Below, in pieces: positions 1 to 14,100 of a DNA stretch of 64,000 nt. Under the pieces are notes generated by a model, which was not told the origin of the DNA, did not search any database, and worked only from the letters and a program-made list of their open reading frames with translations. Every line of letters begins with the position of its first letter. The stretch's first letter is position 1. Position numbers and translations under genes: made by a program. This DNA comes from Sclerurus mexicanus (taxonomy: Eukaryota; Chordata; Aves; Passeriformes; Furnariidae): NCBI GenBank assembly GCA_013396755.1, contig VWZF01003861.1, positions 84,995 to 148,994 of the forward strand. Reading direction: 5' to 3'.

Positions 1-2017
1 CACCTTACAGGGTGAATCCTGTTCATCCCACCCTTGGGATGAATAGGGAAGGACTGGGGTTATCCAGGGAGACTGAGAGGATGTGGTAAGGAAACTGCTG
101 CTGTCACAGTGAAATTGGGGTAGGGAATGGGCATGTTGGGAGTTGCTTATCCCATTCGCCTGCTGGTGGAACAGCTTGTCTCCTTCTGGTGGAGTGCTGT
201 GAGCGCTGCTCTTTTTGCTCAGAGTCCTTTCTGAACAAGGTGTCAGAAGAAAATAAAATTGTCGAGTTCCGGATGTATTAAAGCGCTCAATGAGAGGCTC
301 TTAATTTGATTTCTTTAACAATTTTAATTTGTCAGTGTAACAATGCAAGCTGGCAGGGCTGCTTTAACTAGAGCAGTGACTTCTACCAAAGCTCTGGGGC
401 AGCACCCTGAGGGTACTCAACAGGCTTTTATAGCAGTGCATTATATCACCACTGAAAGTTCTCTTTCCCTGAAGGAAGGTGTGCTGGCTGGAGCACAGGG
501 GTGGCACTTGGGCCTGTTTTGAAGACCTGGGTGAATTTTAGGCTCTGCTTGGAGATTGGGAGGCTGAGTGCAGCACCTGCGATGCTTTGGAGGTTTCCCC
601 ATGACTCCAAGCAGTTCCTCTTTAGGGATATTAATGGATTGTTGCTTGGGCTTTCAGGTGTCAAGTAGTGCTTTGTGAAACCCACTTCTGAAGTGAGAGC
701 AGGTCATCCACAGTGGGATGTGGGTAGAGTCTGGCATCAGCTGACTGCTTTAGCACAGGAGCTTTGTCAGGTTTTAAGAATTTATCATAATATGACTGTT
801 GCACACTTTACCTTAACTTACCTTAATCAACAGAGCAGCTCTTCTCCCAGCCAGAGCTTTGTGCCACTGAACATGAAGCCTTACATTTGTGTAGGGCACT
901 GGTTGCTAACCTGGGACGTGTTTTGGTGTGTCGTGTAACGACATGAGAAGCGTCACGCATGTGACATGCAGGTGACAGTGGGCAGGCACAGCGGGGCACT
1001 CTGCCTTAACAGGGGAGGTAGAGGAGGTTGTGCTATAACAGGTCAAAATTAATGTGCAGAGAGCACAGGGAAGGATTTAAAAATCAGCACGTTATACTTG
1101 GAGCCCTCCTGGGAATACGGAATCATGGAATTGTTATATTTAAAATCGCTGAGTTCAACCCTTACCCCAGCACTAAACCCTGTCCCCAAGTGCCACATCC
1201 ATGTTTTTGAACACTTCCAGGAATGGTGGTTCTATCACCTCCCTGAGCAGCCTGTTCCATTGCCTGACCACCCTTTTGGTGAAGAATATTCCCTAATATC
1301 CAATCTGAACCTCCCCTGGCATAACCTGAAGCTATTCCCTCTTTTTCTGTAGATCTCACCTGGAACTAGACCCCCACTCCCCCCTCCTGGCAGGGACTTG
1401 CAGAGCCACAAGGTCCCCCCTGAGCCTCCTTTTCTCCAGGCTGAGCCCCCCCAGCTCCCTCAGCCCCTCCTGCTGCTCCAGCCCCTTCCCAGCTCCCTTC
1501 CCTTCCCTGGACATCCTCCAGCCCCTCCAAGTCCATGTTGTCGTGGGGGGCTGTGCTTTTATCACACCTGGATTTTGTCCTGCCGTGTGATGGGGGTGGA
1601 TGTTCAGTGCTGTGGCAAATGTGAGCAGGTCAGGGGGTGACTCTGTGTGCTCTGCTGGTGGACGTGGATCTGTGATGGACCTTGGTCTGACAGGATGAAG
1701 CTGGAGAGAGGACACATGTCAGGCCATGGCCCTCTGCCTTCATGATCCTCAGCCCATTCCAGGACTTTGTGTGACCTGTGGCCAGCAGGTCTCGTACCTG
1801 CTGAGCTCTTCTGTGGTGTGGGATCTCACAACAGTAAACAGGAATAACACCCATTATTGTTCTACCCGTGTGTTGGATGTGGGTGGTTCTGGAGGGGCTG
1901 TGACTTGGAGAGAGGACGGGAGGAGCAAGGAGGGGATTGTAGAAGTGAGTTTCCTACACGAGTACGACTCTGACAGATGTGGTAATTGCTGCTTTTCTTT
2001 TAATTGCTTTCAAACAG
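1..2017. other. MEIOC upstream sequence or intron
   Basis: No exon can be assigned with confidence. It contains one long CR1 fragment (about 1098-1540). The upstream MEIOC coding exon is expected here or before base 1. Confidence 0.5.
1098..1540 (-). mobile_element. CR1 LINE 3' fragment
   Basis: Longer than most copies here. It reads through the 3' part into the CTGAGCCTCCTTTTCTCCAGG segment on the plus strand, so the element is on the minus strand. An older, diverged subfamily. Confidence 0.75.
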
Positions 2018-2145
2018 GCTAAGCCAGTCCATGAGAACCTAAATTTCGGCTTGCACAGCAATGCTGCCCGCTTCAGAGGAGAGAAGTTGGGTACTGACAA
2101 GAAGGACACGGTCAAAGGGCCACCCCTGGGCATTGCAATCCACAG
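2018..2145 (+). CDS. MEIOC: MEIOC N-terminal coding exon (first one seen)
   Basis: The exon lies between a pyrimidine-rich acceptor ending CAAACAG and a donor CACAG/GTGAGT. It is open in frame for 42 codons plus two bases (AG), which combine with the G at 8613 to form Arg. The end of the peptide (PPLGIAIH) lines up with the human segment just before the conserved FGLVSSILEE-like motif. There is no convincing start codon, so another coding exon should lie upstream, either in the first 2 kb or outside the window. Conservation is weak, and the call depends mostly on splice sites and matching phase. Confidence 0.68.
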
Positions 2146-5100
2146 GTGAGTCCCGAAAGTGGCAAACAGAAATAAAAACTCACGTGGCGTGTTTGCTTTA
2201 GAGTGAATAACCACATAACAAAAAATCCCTGGACACCTGAAGAGGTTGTTCCATCCCAGATGGAGCAGCTTTCACTGCTTGTGTCAGGGCAGAAGAGCGA
2301 TCCTGTGTTTGTGGGATTCAGCAGATCCCCCTTCTGTGCCATCAGTGCGTGAGTGTTCTCAGTGGTAACTGGGCAATGGAACCCACATGTTTAACAAGCA
2401 TCTCAGAAATGTGTTATTCCCCCAACCCTTAAATGGTGCTTTTTGATGTGCTTTTGACCCAGCTGTCTGAGATGCTTCAGACTTCGTTTCTTTTTCTCAG
2501 GGGAAAAAAAGCTTCTTGATTATTTGTTCCTAAAAAGGAACATTTCCCTTTGCTGCTGCTGCTGCAAAAAAAGCCTTTTTGGTGCTGTGAAATTGGGATT
2601 TAGAAGGAAGTCTTCAGTAATCTGCCACTTCTATGGATTTATCACTGACATTGAGAGATATCTGGATAACTGACCTATTTCTCCCCTGAGTTTGGTTTAT
2701 TTACATATCCCTGCTGCCTGTTTACTTGTGGTGGTTCATTTCCTGGGTAATCCAGGAAAGCAATTTATAGAATTCTGATTTTTTTCTGTTTTTTTTTTTC
2801 CTTTTCCACACAAGTTTCAGAGATTTACTAGCAGTGCATCCTGAGTTAACCAGTCCCAGTGTGCTGTAGGTTAAGGAGGCTGCAGGTAGAAGTTGTTGGA
2901 AGGCTTAAAAGAAAAACAACCAGCCAATCCAAAACAAGCCTTTTCTTATGTTTTCTGGGTAAGATAAAGCAGAAATAAACAGGAAATGTTTATCCTGCCA
3001 GGAAATCGGGGCAGAATACACTCAGTGTAAATGGAACAACACTGTGCAGTGCTTTTGTTTATTGTTGTTAGCAGAGATGTTTGGAAAAAGCATCCTTGAG
3101 CAATGCTTTGTAGCAGGGAGTTCCTGCAGTTTTAGGATAAAACTGGCTGTAAAAAGGGCTTCTTGCTAATTTAGCTCGAATGCTTTCTGGAAAATCAAGA
3201 ACTTTGTGTCAGTGGAAGCATTTTATTCTAATTGTATGGTGAAGCAAACATTTAGCTGTGATTGCATTGTTTTCAGCTTGTAACACATCCTTTCAGAGAA
3301 CTGTTAGTTTTATAAAAGCCATAAACTCTTCTTGCCTCTCAACAGGAAGAAATCCTTCCCTGGGAGGGTGGGCAGGCCCTGGCACAGGTTCCCAGAGAGG
3401 CTGCCCCATCCCTGGAAGGCTCCAAGGCCGGGTTGGAGCAACCTGGGCTAGTGGAAGGTGTCCTGTTTCAGCGAGGTACCCCAGGAACACAAAAAATTGG
3501 CAAAATTTAATAGTCTCTATGAATAAATTCCTAAAACTCCTTCCAGTCTACCTGGGGAGCGGGGCCCTTCAGTGCCCTGTCAGCAGCTCTTGCCATCTTG
3601 GAATAACATTTGCAGCCTTGAACTGTTTCCAGGACTAGGAACAAAACATTTCCAGTAATAAGAAATAATAGGAGTGTTTCCTGCTGTAGCCACGGGGCTG
3701 TGAAATCTTCAGGCAGGGGATTGTCACAAGATACAGATCTCCGTAGAGATCTTTTAGGTTTTTGGAAGATCGAGGGCTTTCTCAGGTGGGAGTTTGCCAA
3801 TGAAAATAATTTCCTCTAATTGTGTAACGAGGTGAATGTTCAGCCCCTCTCGGGCAGTGCTGGCGAGGCAGAGACTCCTGTGGAGGAAAAGGGGCTCAGA
3901 GCTGTGTTGGGAGGTGCAGTTCTGTCCTGGCCATCCCTGGCACCGCACGAGGTCCTGAACAATCTGCTCCCTCTCGGGGCACTGACTCCAAATTTTCCAC
4001 ACCAGCTGTTCCCAGCTGTTCCCAGCTGTCTGCTGTGCAGGATTCTCTGTTCACAGGACATTTATCGTGCCCTTTGCTAAGATCTGTGGGTTTCACCTGC
4101 CTGTACAAGGCTGGCAGCTGCGCTGCCTTGGCACGGCTGGGGAATGGGAGGGGGGCAGGAGGAGGAGTGAGGGAGTCTCAGCTTTGCCCAAGGTGCCCAA
4201 AGGAGCCAGGTGACCAACACTGAGTTGGTGTGCAGGGGAACTCAGGGTCACAGGCTGGTTTGGGGTGGAAGGGACCTTAAAGCTCATCTTTTCCACCCCC
4301 TGCCATGGGCAGGGACACCTTTCACTGTCCCAAGTTGTTCCACCCTGGCCTTGGACACTTTCAGGGATCCAGGGGCAGCCACAGCTTCTCTGGGCACCCT
4401 GTGCCAGAGCCTGCCCACCCTCCCAGCCAGGAATTCCTTCCTAATATCAAATCTAAATCTCCTTTTTCATGTCACAGCTATCACAACAGGATGGGTGTCT
4501 AACAGCTTTGGTACTTTCTAGTTTCATGTACATTTATACTTCAAATATTACCATTATACTGGCAAAGTTCTCATCTATTTCTCCTCAAAGAAACTTTGGA
4601 TGAGCTTCTAAACACACAGAACTGCCCAAAGCTTTGGGAAATAGTGACTGTGCTTGGTAAGTGCTTTTATTTGCTCACTCCTTTGGTGATGAGCTGCTTG
4701 CACAAGTTAAGACCCTCTGTGTGCATTTGAAGATGTGACTAATAACAGTGTTGGGGAAAAGTGTGTTCGGTTTCATGTGCAGGAAGAGGGTTTAGGACAT
4801 GCACACTTTTATTTTTCAGGAGCAAACAGAAGTTGTATCTTGGTATCAAGGATTGTTTTGTTGCTATTTTGAGAGGTAATTTAGGGAGAGCAGAGGCTTT
4901 CCCAGGATGTGCAGGGTGGAAAGGATAAAATAAAAGCCCTACTGAAGACTGTAGTTGTCACATTTGATCTTTTTAATTTATGGGGGGGGGGGGCAGTCAG
5001 CATTTAATTTGGTTTTGTGGGTTGTTTGTTTTCGAATGCTGGAATCCTGTTCTCTCTTTTTACTGTAACTTGTTACTGGCTCTCAAGTAAATCCCAGGGG

Positions 5101-8100
5101 AGAATTTGTGTTTAACTAGGTGGAAGGACAAGCTCTGCTGTTTTGGAAGTGCCAAGGCTGTATCTCGGGTACATGAAGTACCTCCTCTCCTGATCTTTAG
5201 ACACATTGTCCTGCACGACTCACGTTAGCAGTGATTAATGGCTCTGAAAATAAAAGATAAAGCCATTACTTACAGATCCTATTTTTAATCCATGCAGAAG
5301 TATTTTATCCCCTCGCCAAGGAGCAGAATTTATCCCTGGGAGTCTAAACAAGACCAAGGCTCGGTGGTTGTTGATACTGATAAATTATTCCTGAGATTTT
5401 GGCTTTGGGTAGAGGCCTTTGTAGCAGAAAATGTGGGTCCCACCCTCCTCCTGCCCTTCTGCAGGCTCAGAACTGACCCGTGTGACCCCAGCACTGCGGT
5501 GCCACTTGGGCTCCGGGCCAGGCACTTGTTCTTTTGTGTCATTTAATAATATAAATATCAGCTGTGTGCTCGTATGGAATTCTAGGGAATATTTGTGCAG
5601 CCTCTACAGGGTTCTGGCACCCCTGTTATTTAACAGGGATTTCTTTGGGTGTGAAAGACTAGTTTATAGTAAGTGCTAAACCCTCAGTGTAAGCTTCTTT
5701 TATTATTATTCAAAAAATTCCCAAAAGGATTTTTATGACCTGTGGTAGGAACACACCTGGCCAGGGACTTTCTTTACTCCTTTTTCAAACGGTACCCAGG
5801 GAAGGGAGATCTTCAGATCCATGAGAGCTTTCACTAGCCAAGATTTGACCAAGGGTTTGTAGGAAGCAAGGGAAAAATCCATGGAATTCCAAGTTGGAAG
5901 TGACCTCAGGTATCATCTGCACTAACCTTTCTTGGCACAAACGATCTGTGGATAAATAATTTATCTGTAATAGTCTTTTCTAGAGCAGCACTAAGGCAGG
6001 TTGCTTTTCTCACCCACACTTTGCTCTGTGGAGTTTACAGATGTCCCTCCCTGCTTTCCTCTTTTTTGGAATAATTGGTATTTTCAGGGATACGAGAGGG
6101 ATAATTGCTGTTCCTTTTGTTTTCCAGAGGGGCTGTGTGTGCCTGTGGCATGTGCATTTCCAGTCACACGGGACATTCTGAGCTTGTGAGTGCGACACAC
6201 CAACCCCTACAATGTGAAGTGTGTGGAGAATTCCTGTCATTGTGCAGCAAGTAATTATTACTATTATTTACATATTTACTTCTAAAAGACACGTTTGTCA
6301 CATTTGAAGTCATTTAAGGCAAGGGAGGGAACATGGTTTAGACTTTATCTTTTGTCGTAGCGACGTTTCATTTGCCTAAAGAATCATTTAGTTCAAGAAA
6401 TAAAAGCCAGGCTTTGCTTTGCTCCCTTTGCTGCTCCTTTACATAAATTTATAGTACTAAAAGTATTTCCTTTTTGTTTTGACACAGGTAAAATAACAAG
6501 AACCAAACCATGGACGCTCAGTTGTTTTCCCCATTGTTAGGAACGGTTCCTAATGCCCCACCGTGCCTGGAATCTCCCCAGCTGCACACTGACTGGTCAG
6601 GTGGTGGGGAGGATTTTGGCTTCAAAACTGCTCTCCAGGACTGCACAAAGAAAAGGTAGGAGCATCCCTGCTGGCATCTGGAACGCTGGAGTTGTTATGG
6701 AGCAGAACAAATGGGATTCTGCATCTTTTCAGGGCAAGTTAATGGGATAACTAGACACGGGTCAGGTGTGAGTGGTACCTGTGCTGCTGGAAGCATCAAT
6801 ATGGTACAGCTGCTCTTGAAAAATCTCTTATTGTGCCCTTGGTAGAATGCACTCAGGTTTGATTTTATGTTAAAAATAACGATTTTGCACTTCTGGATGC
6901 TGAATGGGTCTTTGCTGCTTGAATCATGAAACACTCTTATGGATAAATCTACTCTGGCCAAGCCCCGCTGTTGGTGTTGGAGTCACTTCTGATCATGCAG
7001 TAACATTATTAATGGTGCAGAGAAGGGCAGTGAGGATTCCCTGTCAGTGGAGATTAAATCAAACTCCTTGCTTTTGATTGGTCACCCCTGCAGAGGAATA
7101 ACTCCTATAAAATCAGGAATATGAGGATAGCAAGGAACAGGGAATGATGGCAGAAACTAGGGAGCACCCACTGGAGTCGCTGGTTCTCTGCTTCATCCTG
7201 AGCATTTCCTGGCTCGTGGACAGCAATTGAATTTGTCATGTGAAAACCCTTCCAGCCCCAGAGATGCTTAAACAGTGTGTTCATGTTGGGCTCCCCTTCT
7301 GTTCTTGCCATCTTAATGCCAGGTGAGGGCAACATCAAAGAGTGGCAATCCTTTAATTCAGATATTCAATATTTTCTCAAAAGCAGCTTTTAGATTATTA
7401 GAAGGTAGCTTTTTTTTTAAAAAAAAGAAAATGGTGGTATTAATTTAATTGGTATAATTAACGTCTACACCCATTCTGAGGCTGCAGATATTCAGTGTTC
7501 CTTGGGATCTCCTTTAAGGAGAGGAAGAAAGTTTGCCATCTGACAAAAACACAGGAAAAATCTGGTTATCTAATGTCAGTTCTGCCTTCATAAAACATTT
7601 CCAAGAGCCTTTGCCCTTCTGTGTATCCTCAGTGAAATCACACAGAGCACGTTCCTTACAGAGGGAACTGAATAATCGTGGAGTGATGGGGGAAGGCAAA
7701 AGTCCAAATGTGGTGAGGTCTTAAAAGCCAGGAAGGCATAAATGGCATATTTTCACTGCAGCACGAGATTCACAAAGTGATTGCCTTAATAGTTGGTCCC
7801 AGGTTTTATGGCCTGTGGTAATTAGGGAGTAATTAAGTGGCAGCATTAGCAGAGGGTGCAGTTGGGATGAGCTGACACCAGGGAAGGCTCAGACCCTTCA
7901 GGGACAGGGAGAGGAATCACCAGCAGAACGGGGAGTGAAGTTTGTTAAAGCAAAACATGTGTTAGAGGGAAGAAGATCTTCATAGTGTTATGTTTTAATT
8001 AATGCCTCAGCACAGGCAGCTCTGTGAAGAATCCTTTTGCACCTGAAGGAAAAGCTGGGCTTGTGTGAGACCAGTGATGGTTCAACATCCCTGGTGTTGA

Positions 8101-11100
8101 CCAGGAATGTTTACTAAAGCTGGGATAAAGTTATTTCTAACGTGGGGGATTTAAAAGTGGTTCAACTCAAGTATGACTTTTTTATTCTTGAGGTTAAAAG
8201 AATAGCTGTCGAATTAGAGAAGCAGATAAATTAGAATCCCCAAGAATTTGAGAGTATTGCTTGTGTTTGTCTTCTAAACGAGGCAGCCAAGGATTGAAGG
8301 AATGTCTATGAAATAATGGTGTCTTGGAAAGAGAAGAGAATCTTTTGCTGCTCCAGTCTCTTCCTTAAACAGCTTGGGAAGCCTCTGGTGAGCCAAGAAA
8401 TCAGGAAAATTGTTCTGCTTCACTTAGGCCACCGAACTCCCAAATACAGCAAGAGATTTCTTTGTGTTTGGATGTTGAAGATATAAATCTCAAACTAGCA
8501 AATGCTGCTAAAATGAAGTTGTGATCCTTTACTTTTCCTTTTTGCCTGGTTTGTTTCGGAGAAAAAGGCTTAGACGTCAAAATAAAAGCTGTTATCTTAT
8601 TTTTCCTTTCAGGGCACCAATAAATCTTTCTTATTCTGGCAATGGCCCTGATATGTTTGGGCTGGTGTCAAGCATTTTAGAGGAGCCAACCAAGCCAGAG
8701 CCAGTTACAGATTGGTAAGTTTGTTCTGAAAGCTCTTATAATTTCTGTGTTGTTTGTCCTGCCCATTGTCACACAGATGTGATTCACGTTTATTTCAGAG
8801 TTGAGCAACGAAGGTTTTATAAATTCCCTTAAAATGTGGCCGTGTTTTTACTTCACTTGCCATTAAAAAAAAAGGCAATAAACTGTTTAGAAATGCAAAT
8901 TTCCTGATGTCTTCCTTTAACTTTACAGCATTTGGGGAGGGAAAAAAATATGATTAATTTTATCTAGCAGGGGGCTGACTGAATACAGTGGAATCTAAAA
9001 CATTTAATAGATCCAAATAAACCCTGCAGTTATTAATATACATATTATAAACAGTAGAGACCAGTGCTGGCAGTCAGATTTTACAGAGCATTTGCTCAAC
9101 TGCAGTGGGAATATTGAGTGTATTATAGTGGGAATATAGTGTGTATTTTTGGGGAGAGCTTTGTATGGCTGGTCAAGAACATAACGAGGGGAGCAACCAC
9201 GGCCTGTGAACCATTTTAATGTCAGAAATGTTTTAAATCGTTAACTCTGTTACAGGAATTCCCTTTCAAGCTTGTTTCCCCCTATGTGGGCACCTGAGCT
9301 TGGAAGCCATGGGGAATTCCCAGGGCTCCCAGCGAAGCACTCGGTGGAAAACAAGGGTTTTCCAAGCCTGGTGGGGACACAGAGCTGCCAGCGGGACCAG
9401 CTGCGGAAGCCTCCAGATGTGGAGATGCTACACCGAGGTTTGGAAGACCTCCAGCTCCTGGAGTCTTGGCTTTCTCCACCCGGCAGTGCTCCCAGGAACA
9501 GCTGCCCTGGGAATTCCTCCCTGCAGAAGAGCAGCCCGATTCACCGGGAAGGGTTTGCGCTTCACAGCGTGAACCACAACCAGCATTTGGGCACCCACGA
9601 CTGTGGGAGGTTAAATGGAGACTCTGAAAGGTTTGGCTCCAGTTTGAGCCCTTTCTCTCCTCAGAACAGGCTGAAAGAAGCCACCAGTGCTCAGGAGTAT
9701 TGGAAAAGTGAAAGAGCGAGAGCTCTGAAAAGTTATGCTCCAGAACAACCTAAGTGTTCCCCCGATCTTCCCAGCCAGCCTTTTGATAACTCTTGGGGTA
9801 AAGTATCCCAGGACAACCACTGGTTTTCTAAAAGCTATGACAACTCTACAGCTGCCCATAAACTTCAGCCAGCTCTTCATCCATCTCTGTATTTTCTCAA
9901 TCGATCCCCTAATGAAAATAAATTTTGTGGAGAGACAGCCGGGAAACCCCAGGAGACCCAGGTTCAAAATGGCCATTGCGGCTTTGCTTTGGGGGATGCT
10001 TTTAATAATAACGAATGTAAGATTAACGTTGGCCCCAAAGAGTTCTCTCCTAAAGCAGCTGAGTGTGATTTACCTGTGAAAAGTGTCATGCAGAATGGGA
10101 GTTGCTCATCGTACCCTGGGTGCCTGTGGCTGGATGGGAAGAGCCTGGGAGCTGGATTGGATCTCCCATATGGAAAACAAGTGTCAAGTCCCCAGTCCTC
10201 TTCAGGGGTTTCCACCATGTCTGGTGGTTCTCCCACCCATCAGTCTCTCACGCGGTCCTCTTACTACTCACAGCTCCTACCTGTCCTCCCTCCCAGCAAA
10301 GATGGAAGGCTACAAGTCTCAAATGGCTTTTCTAATAATTTGGGGGGTTCTGATTTCACCTCTGAAAACCAGAAGCTGATAAAACCCACTGGACGGTCCC
10401 AGCAGGATTCACTGGTGAACAAGGAGGGGCCATACCCTAAATCCCCTGTGAATTCCTCGTCCGACTGGCTAATGCAGCAGAAGGCTTTCAATGAAGACCC
10501 TGAGAAATACCACAGGTTTCCAAAAAAGCAGACCCAGGAAAACTGCACTAAAGATGATAGGAGAGGCAGAAGGAATTGGATGCCTCACTTTGGATGCACC
10601 ACCCCAAGCCGCCCACCGTTCAACGTGTTCCCAAAAAAGCACGAACAGAACGGTGGCAGCCTGTCAGATTTCATCAATCCTTCTTTGCTTCCCTCTTTCC
10701 CATTAATGTCTGATTTTAAGCCAAATCCCAGCTTGCCTCTGTTTGATCCCCACCTGTTTTCATCAGCAAATAACTTGGGGTTTCCCCCTTCGCCGTTTCC
10801 GTTCTCGGAACTCGTTGATCTCTTCCACTGCGACGATTTTACCCCCTTCCTCAATGACCTGTTGGGTGGGGAAATACCTGCACCCTGCTTTGCCTTCCCA
10901 ACCCCATTTCACAAGTACAGAACCCCCAGGACCCGCAGTGGCCCCGCCAATGAGCTTCATATCCGACTGGAGGAGTGCTGTGAGCAGTGGAGAGCCTTGG
11001 AGAAGGAGAGAAAGAAGGTAAAGCCCAACTTGATCGTAATTCCTCGGCTGGTTTTAAATCAGGTGAAGAAAGAGGGGAAAATTTTATGGGGTTTATGGGG

Positions 11101-14100
11101 TTTTTGGTCTTTCTTTTATTGATTGTTTTGGGGTTTTTTTTACCATTAATGTTATAGTTGTGTCTTTCCCTTTTTGTTTCCTGTTTTACGAAATCTTTGA
11201 TTTTAGTAGAAAGAAAGTTAAACAGGCAACCCTGGGCAACCCTGTCCTGGGCTCTAGAGAAAACCTACAGTGTTTTGAGTGCACGTGACTTCTCCCAAGG
11301 GAAATTGCCATTTATTGCAGTCGTTTCCCTGCCTCAGACTCTCTTGCTGAGACCTCTTGTCAGGGAGGGATCACGCTGCTGATAAGTGGGAATGGAAGCT
11401 CTGTGCTCTGGAGGAGCAGCAGGTGCTTTCCCAAGAGGAGTCAAATCTCTGGATTCCGTGCCAGGTCTCAGAAACCAAACTGTCACAATCCCTGTCCTAA
11501 TTATTCACTGAGTGCCTGGCCCTTCCTTCCGCTTTGGAGAACGCTCCTGGTCTCATAACGAGACCAGGCTGGATCTCTGGAGAACTTTTTCTTTCCAGCA
11601 TCAACTGTGGGACCTTGCTAATGGAATTTGGGAAGTGTAAATAGAACTGCTTGTATTGTCCTCTCATGGGTGCCTTTAAATGAGACTCCTCTCTGCCTGC
11701 CTGGTCTTCTATGAATTCCCTACAAATGGGAGAGGCTGATTGTCATTCCACTGTTTTCAGAAACTCTTCTGCTTGTTCTGGTGGGGCAAAGGAGGCTGTG
11801 CCAAACCTGCTCAGGCAGCATTTGAGTCAATTAAGTCATTTGGGAAGACCAAATCATAGTTTTTGTATCATGGTTTTTATTTTATGATTAAAGGAAGGTT
11901 GTTCACGCTCATAGCCAGGTGTTTAATAATTAAAGGGATTTAATTGGCTCACTTACCTGGTCCATTCCATGTGATCCAGTTTTATCCTAATGATCTGCTT
12001 GGGGCTTCTCAGTCCTTTTTGTCATTAACAGACTCCATCTGCAGATCCCTTTATTTTACCCATTGTCTCTTTGGGGTTGCCTGCAATAGTAGATGTGTAG
12101 GTAGATTAGTTAATCACTTATTAGCTGTAATTCTTAAATACCCAGTGGTTTTATACGAATCCATGACTCTTTTCCCATCAATTTTTTTTCTCTGGATGTC
12201 TTTCAGGCTTCTCAGATGAGTCAGCCCTTGTAATCCATGTTAGCTGAGGGCAGAGACTAAGTTATTTGGAAGTGTCAGTAAAGCAAAGGACTTCAGCACA
12301 GATTTATAGCAGGAATGTCCATAGTGGGAATGTGGGCTTAGGCTTGCCTTGAACTGCAGTGTGGCACCTGAGCCCTCCCTCCTGTGTCCACTGTACACTG
12401 CAGAAGGAGTGAGAGAGGGAATCTACTGCTAGTTGTGTGTTTTTCACTCCAAGTGTAAGAAATTCCTCTCCAAAAATCGGTTTGGTGATGTTTAGTCACT
12501 GCCTGTGTTAGACACTGGGTAAACCCCTTACATTTCCCAATGGGGAGGTTTGCAGCTGGGTTATTAATTTTTCAGAGCTGATATAAATTGATGTAAATCT
12601 GACTTAATCCTGATGCACTTCAGCTACAATTTATGCTGCTCTGGTCACCTGTTTCTTTAATAATCATGGTCTGTAACACTTGAGACATGCAGTGAGAAGC
12701 ACTGATTTAAACTCATAAAACCACAGAATTAGTAAGGTTGGAAAAAAACCTTTAAGATCATCAAGTTCAACAATCAACCAGCATCACCCTGTTCACCACT
12801 AAAGCACATCCTCAAGTTCCCCTTCCTTGGGTACTGTACAGGACTTTCTTTGCCTGGGTCTATCTCCAAGACTGGTTAAAATAAAGCTGTACAGCTTTGG
12901 TTCTAAAAGCTGACACTGAGCATTGTACCCTGAGGGAGAGCTGAATTGGGGAAATATTCCTACAAGGAAGCTGGAGAAGGACTTTTGACAAGGGCATGGA
13001 GTTGAGGGGACAAGGGGTATGGCTTTAAACCAAAAGAGGGCAGGGTTAGATTAGATTTGGGAAGGAACTCCTGGCTGGGAGGGTGGGCAGGCCCTGGCAC
13101 AGGTTGCCCAGAGAAGCCGTGGCTGCCCCATCCCTGGGAGTGTCCAAGGCCAGGCTGGACTTGGAGCAACCTGGGCTGGTGGCCATGGCATGGAGGTGGG
13201 ACTGGATAATCTTTAAGGTCCCCTCTGACCCAGGGTTCTGTGATATTTGGGAATGCTTTTCTGTAAGCTCAGTCAGAAGTGAAGATGGAATGCTCACTTC
13301 TAACACGCTTGAAAGTTCCAAACCAGCCCCAAAACTGCCTCGTAATATTGTATTAATTTCAAGGGTGTTCCTTTGCTCCTCAGACCGAGGCTGACCTTGC
13401 CAGGCACTTCCCAGGGAAGCACATCTCCACCTCCACTACCACCCCTGTGTCCCGACTCCCGGCCAATCCATCCCGCGTGGATCGCTTGATCGTCGACCAG
13501 TCGCGGGAACAAGCCAGGGTAGGACTTCTGGAGCTGCGATTCCACTTCTTTGGGGAGGGGGGGAGCGTTGTTTGGTTAAGGGAGGCTTGTAAACGCTTTG
13601 GTGTTTTCCATCAGGTGGTCACGTTAATAGGAAGAATGGAAAGGCTTCGTGGTGCCCCTGTCCACAGGAACATACGCACGGCCCTGGAGCGGCACAGGGA
13701 AGCCATCCAAGGAGCGCGGGCTCGTCGCAAGGATGAGATCGGCAACGCTGCTAAGCCCCAGAGACAAGGAGGGCCACGCCATAGCCACGAGAAAGGTACC
13801 TGCTCCCCGTCCCTGCCAAGCCTTCTCAGAGGCTTCGTCGTGGACGTGCTCCTTTTGGAATGGGTGGATTTGAAATAGGCAGCAAGTCTTGTAACTGCAG
13901 CAAGAGCAGGTTGTGAATATGCCCTTCTTACTCCTTAAGATTTTAAGTTACTTTGAGATCTGTTGCCTTTTTTGTTTTTCTGTTGCCAGTTCAAACACTC
14001 TGAAATGTTTTCCTCGTGATTGAAAGAGAATGGTAAAAACTGAACAGTGATATTATATAACAATAAGTCACTGTCCTAAGATATATACTTGGTTTTAAGC

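Larger units (their letters stand above)
2146..8612 (+). other. MEIOC intron (6.5 kb)
   Basis: It lies between phase-matched exons. It contains CR1 fragments near 3340, 4250 and 5880, a 12-base G run at 4982-4993 and a triplicated 10-bp motif (GTTCCCAGCT) near 4007-4030. No coding exon was recognised. Confidence 0.75.
11018..13383 (+). other. MEIOC intron (2.4 kb)
   Basis: It contains CR1 fragments at about 12712-12835 and 12962-13250; the second ends some 130 bases before the next exon. No other coding signal was seen. Confidence 0.8.

Noticed and set aside
834..890. Possible upstream MEIOC exon (19 codons, phase 0, AG acceptor and GTAGGG donor)
   Set aside because: The phase would fit the exon at 2018 but the peptide does not resemble MEIOC, and the acceptor has a poor pyrimidine tract. 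RNA evidence could revive it.
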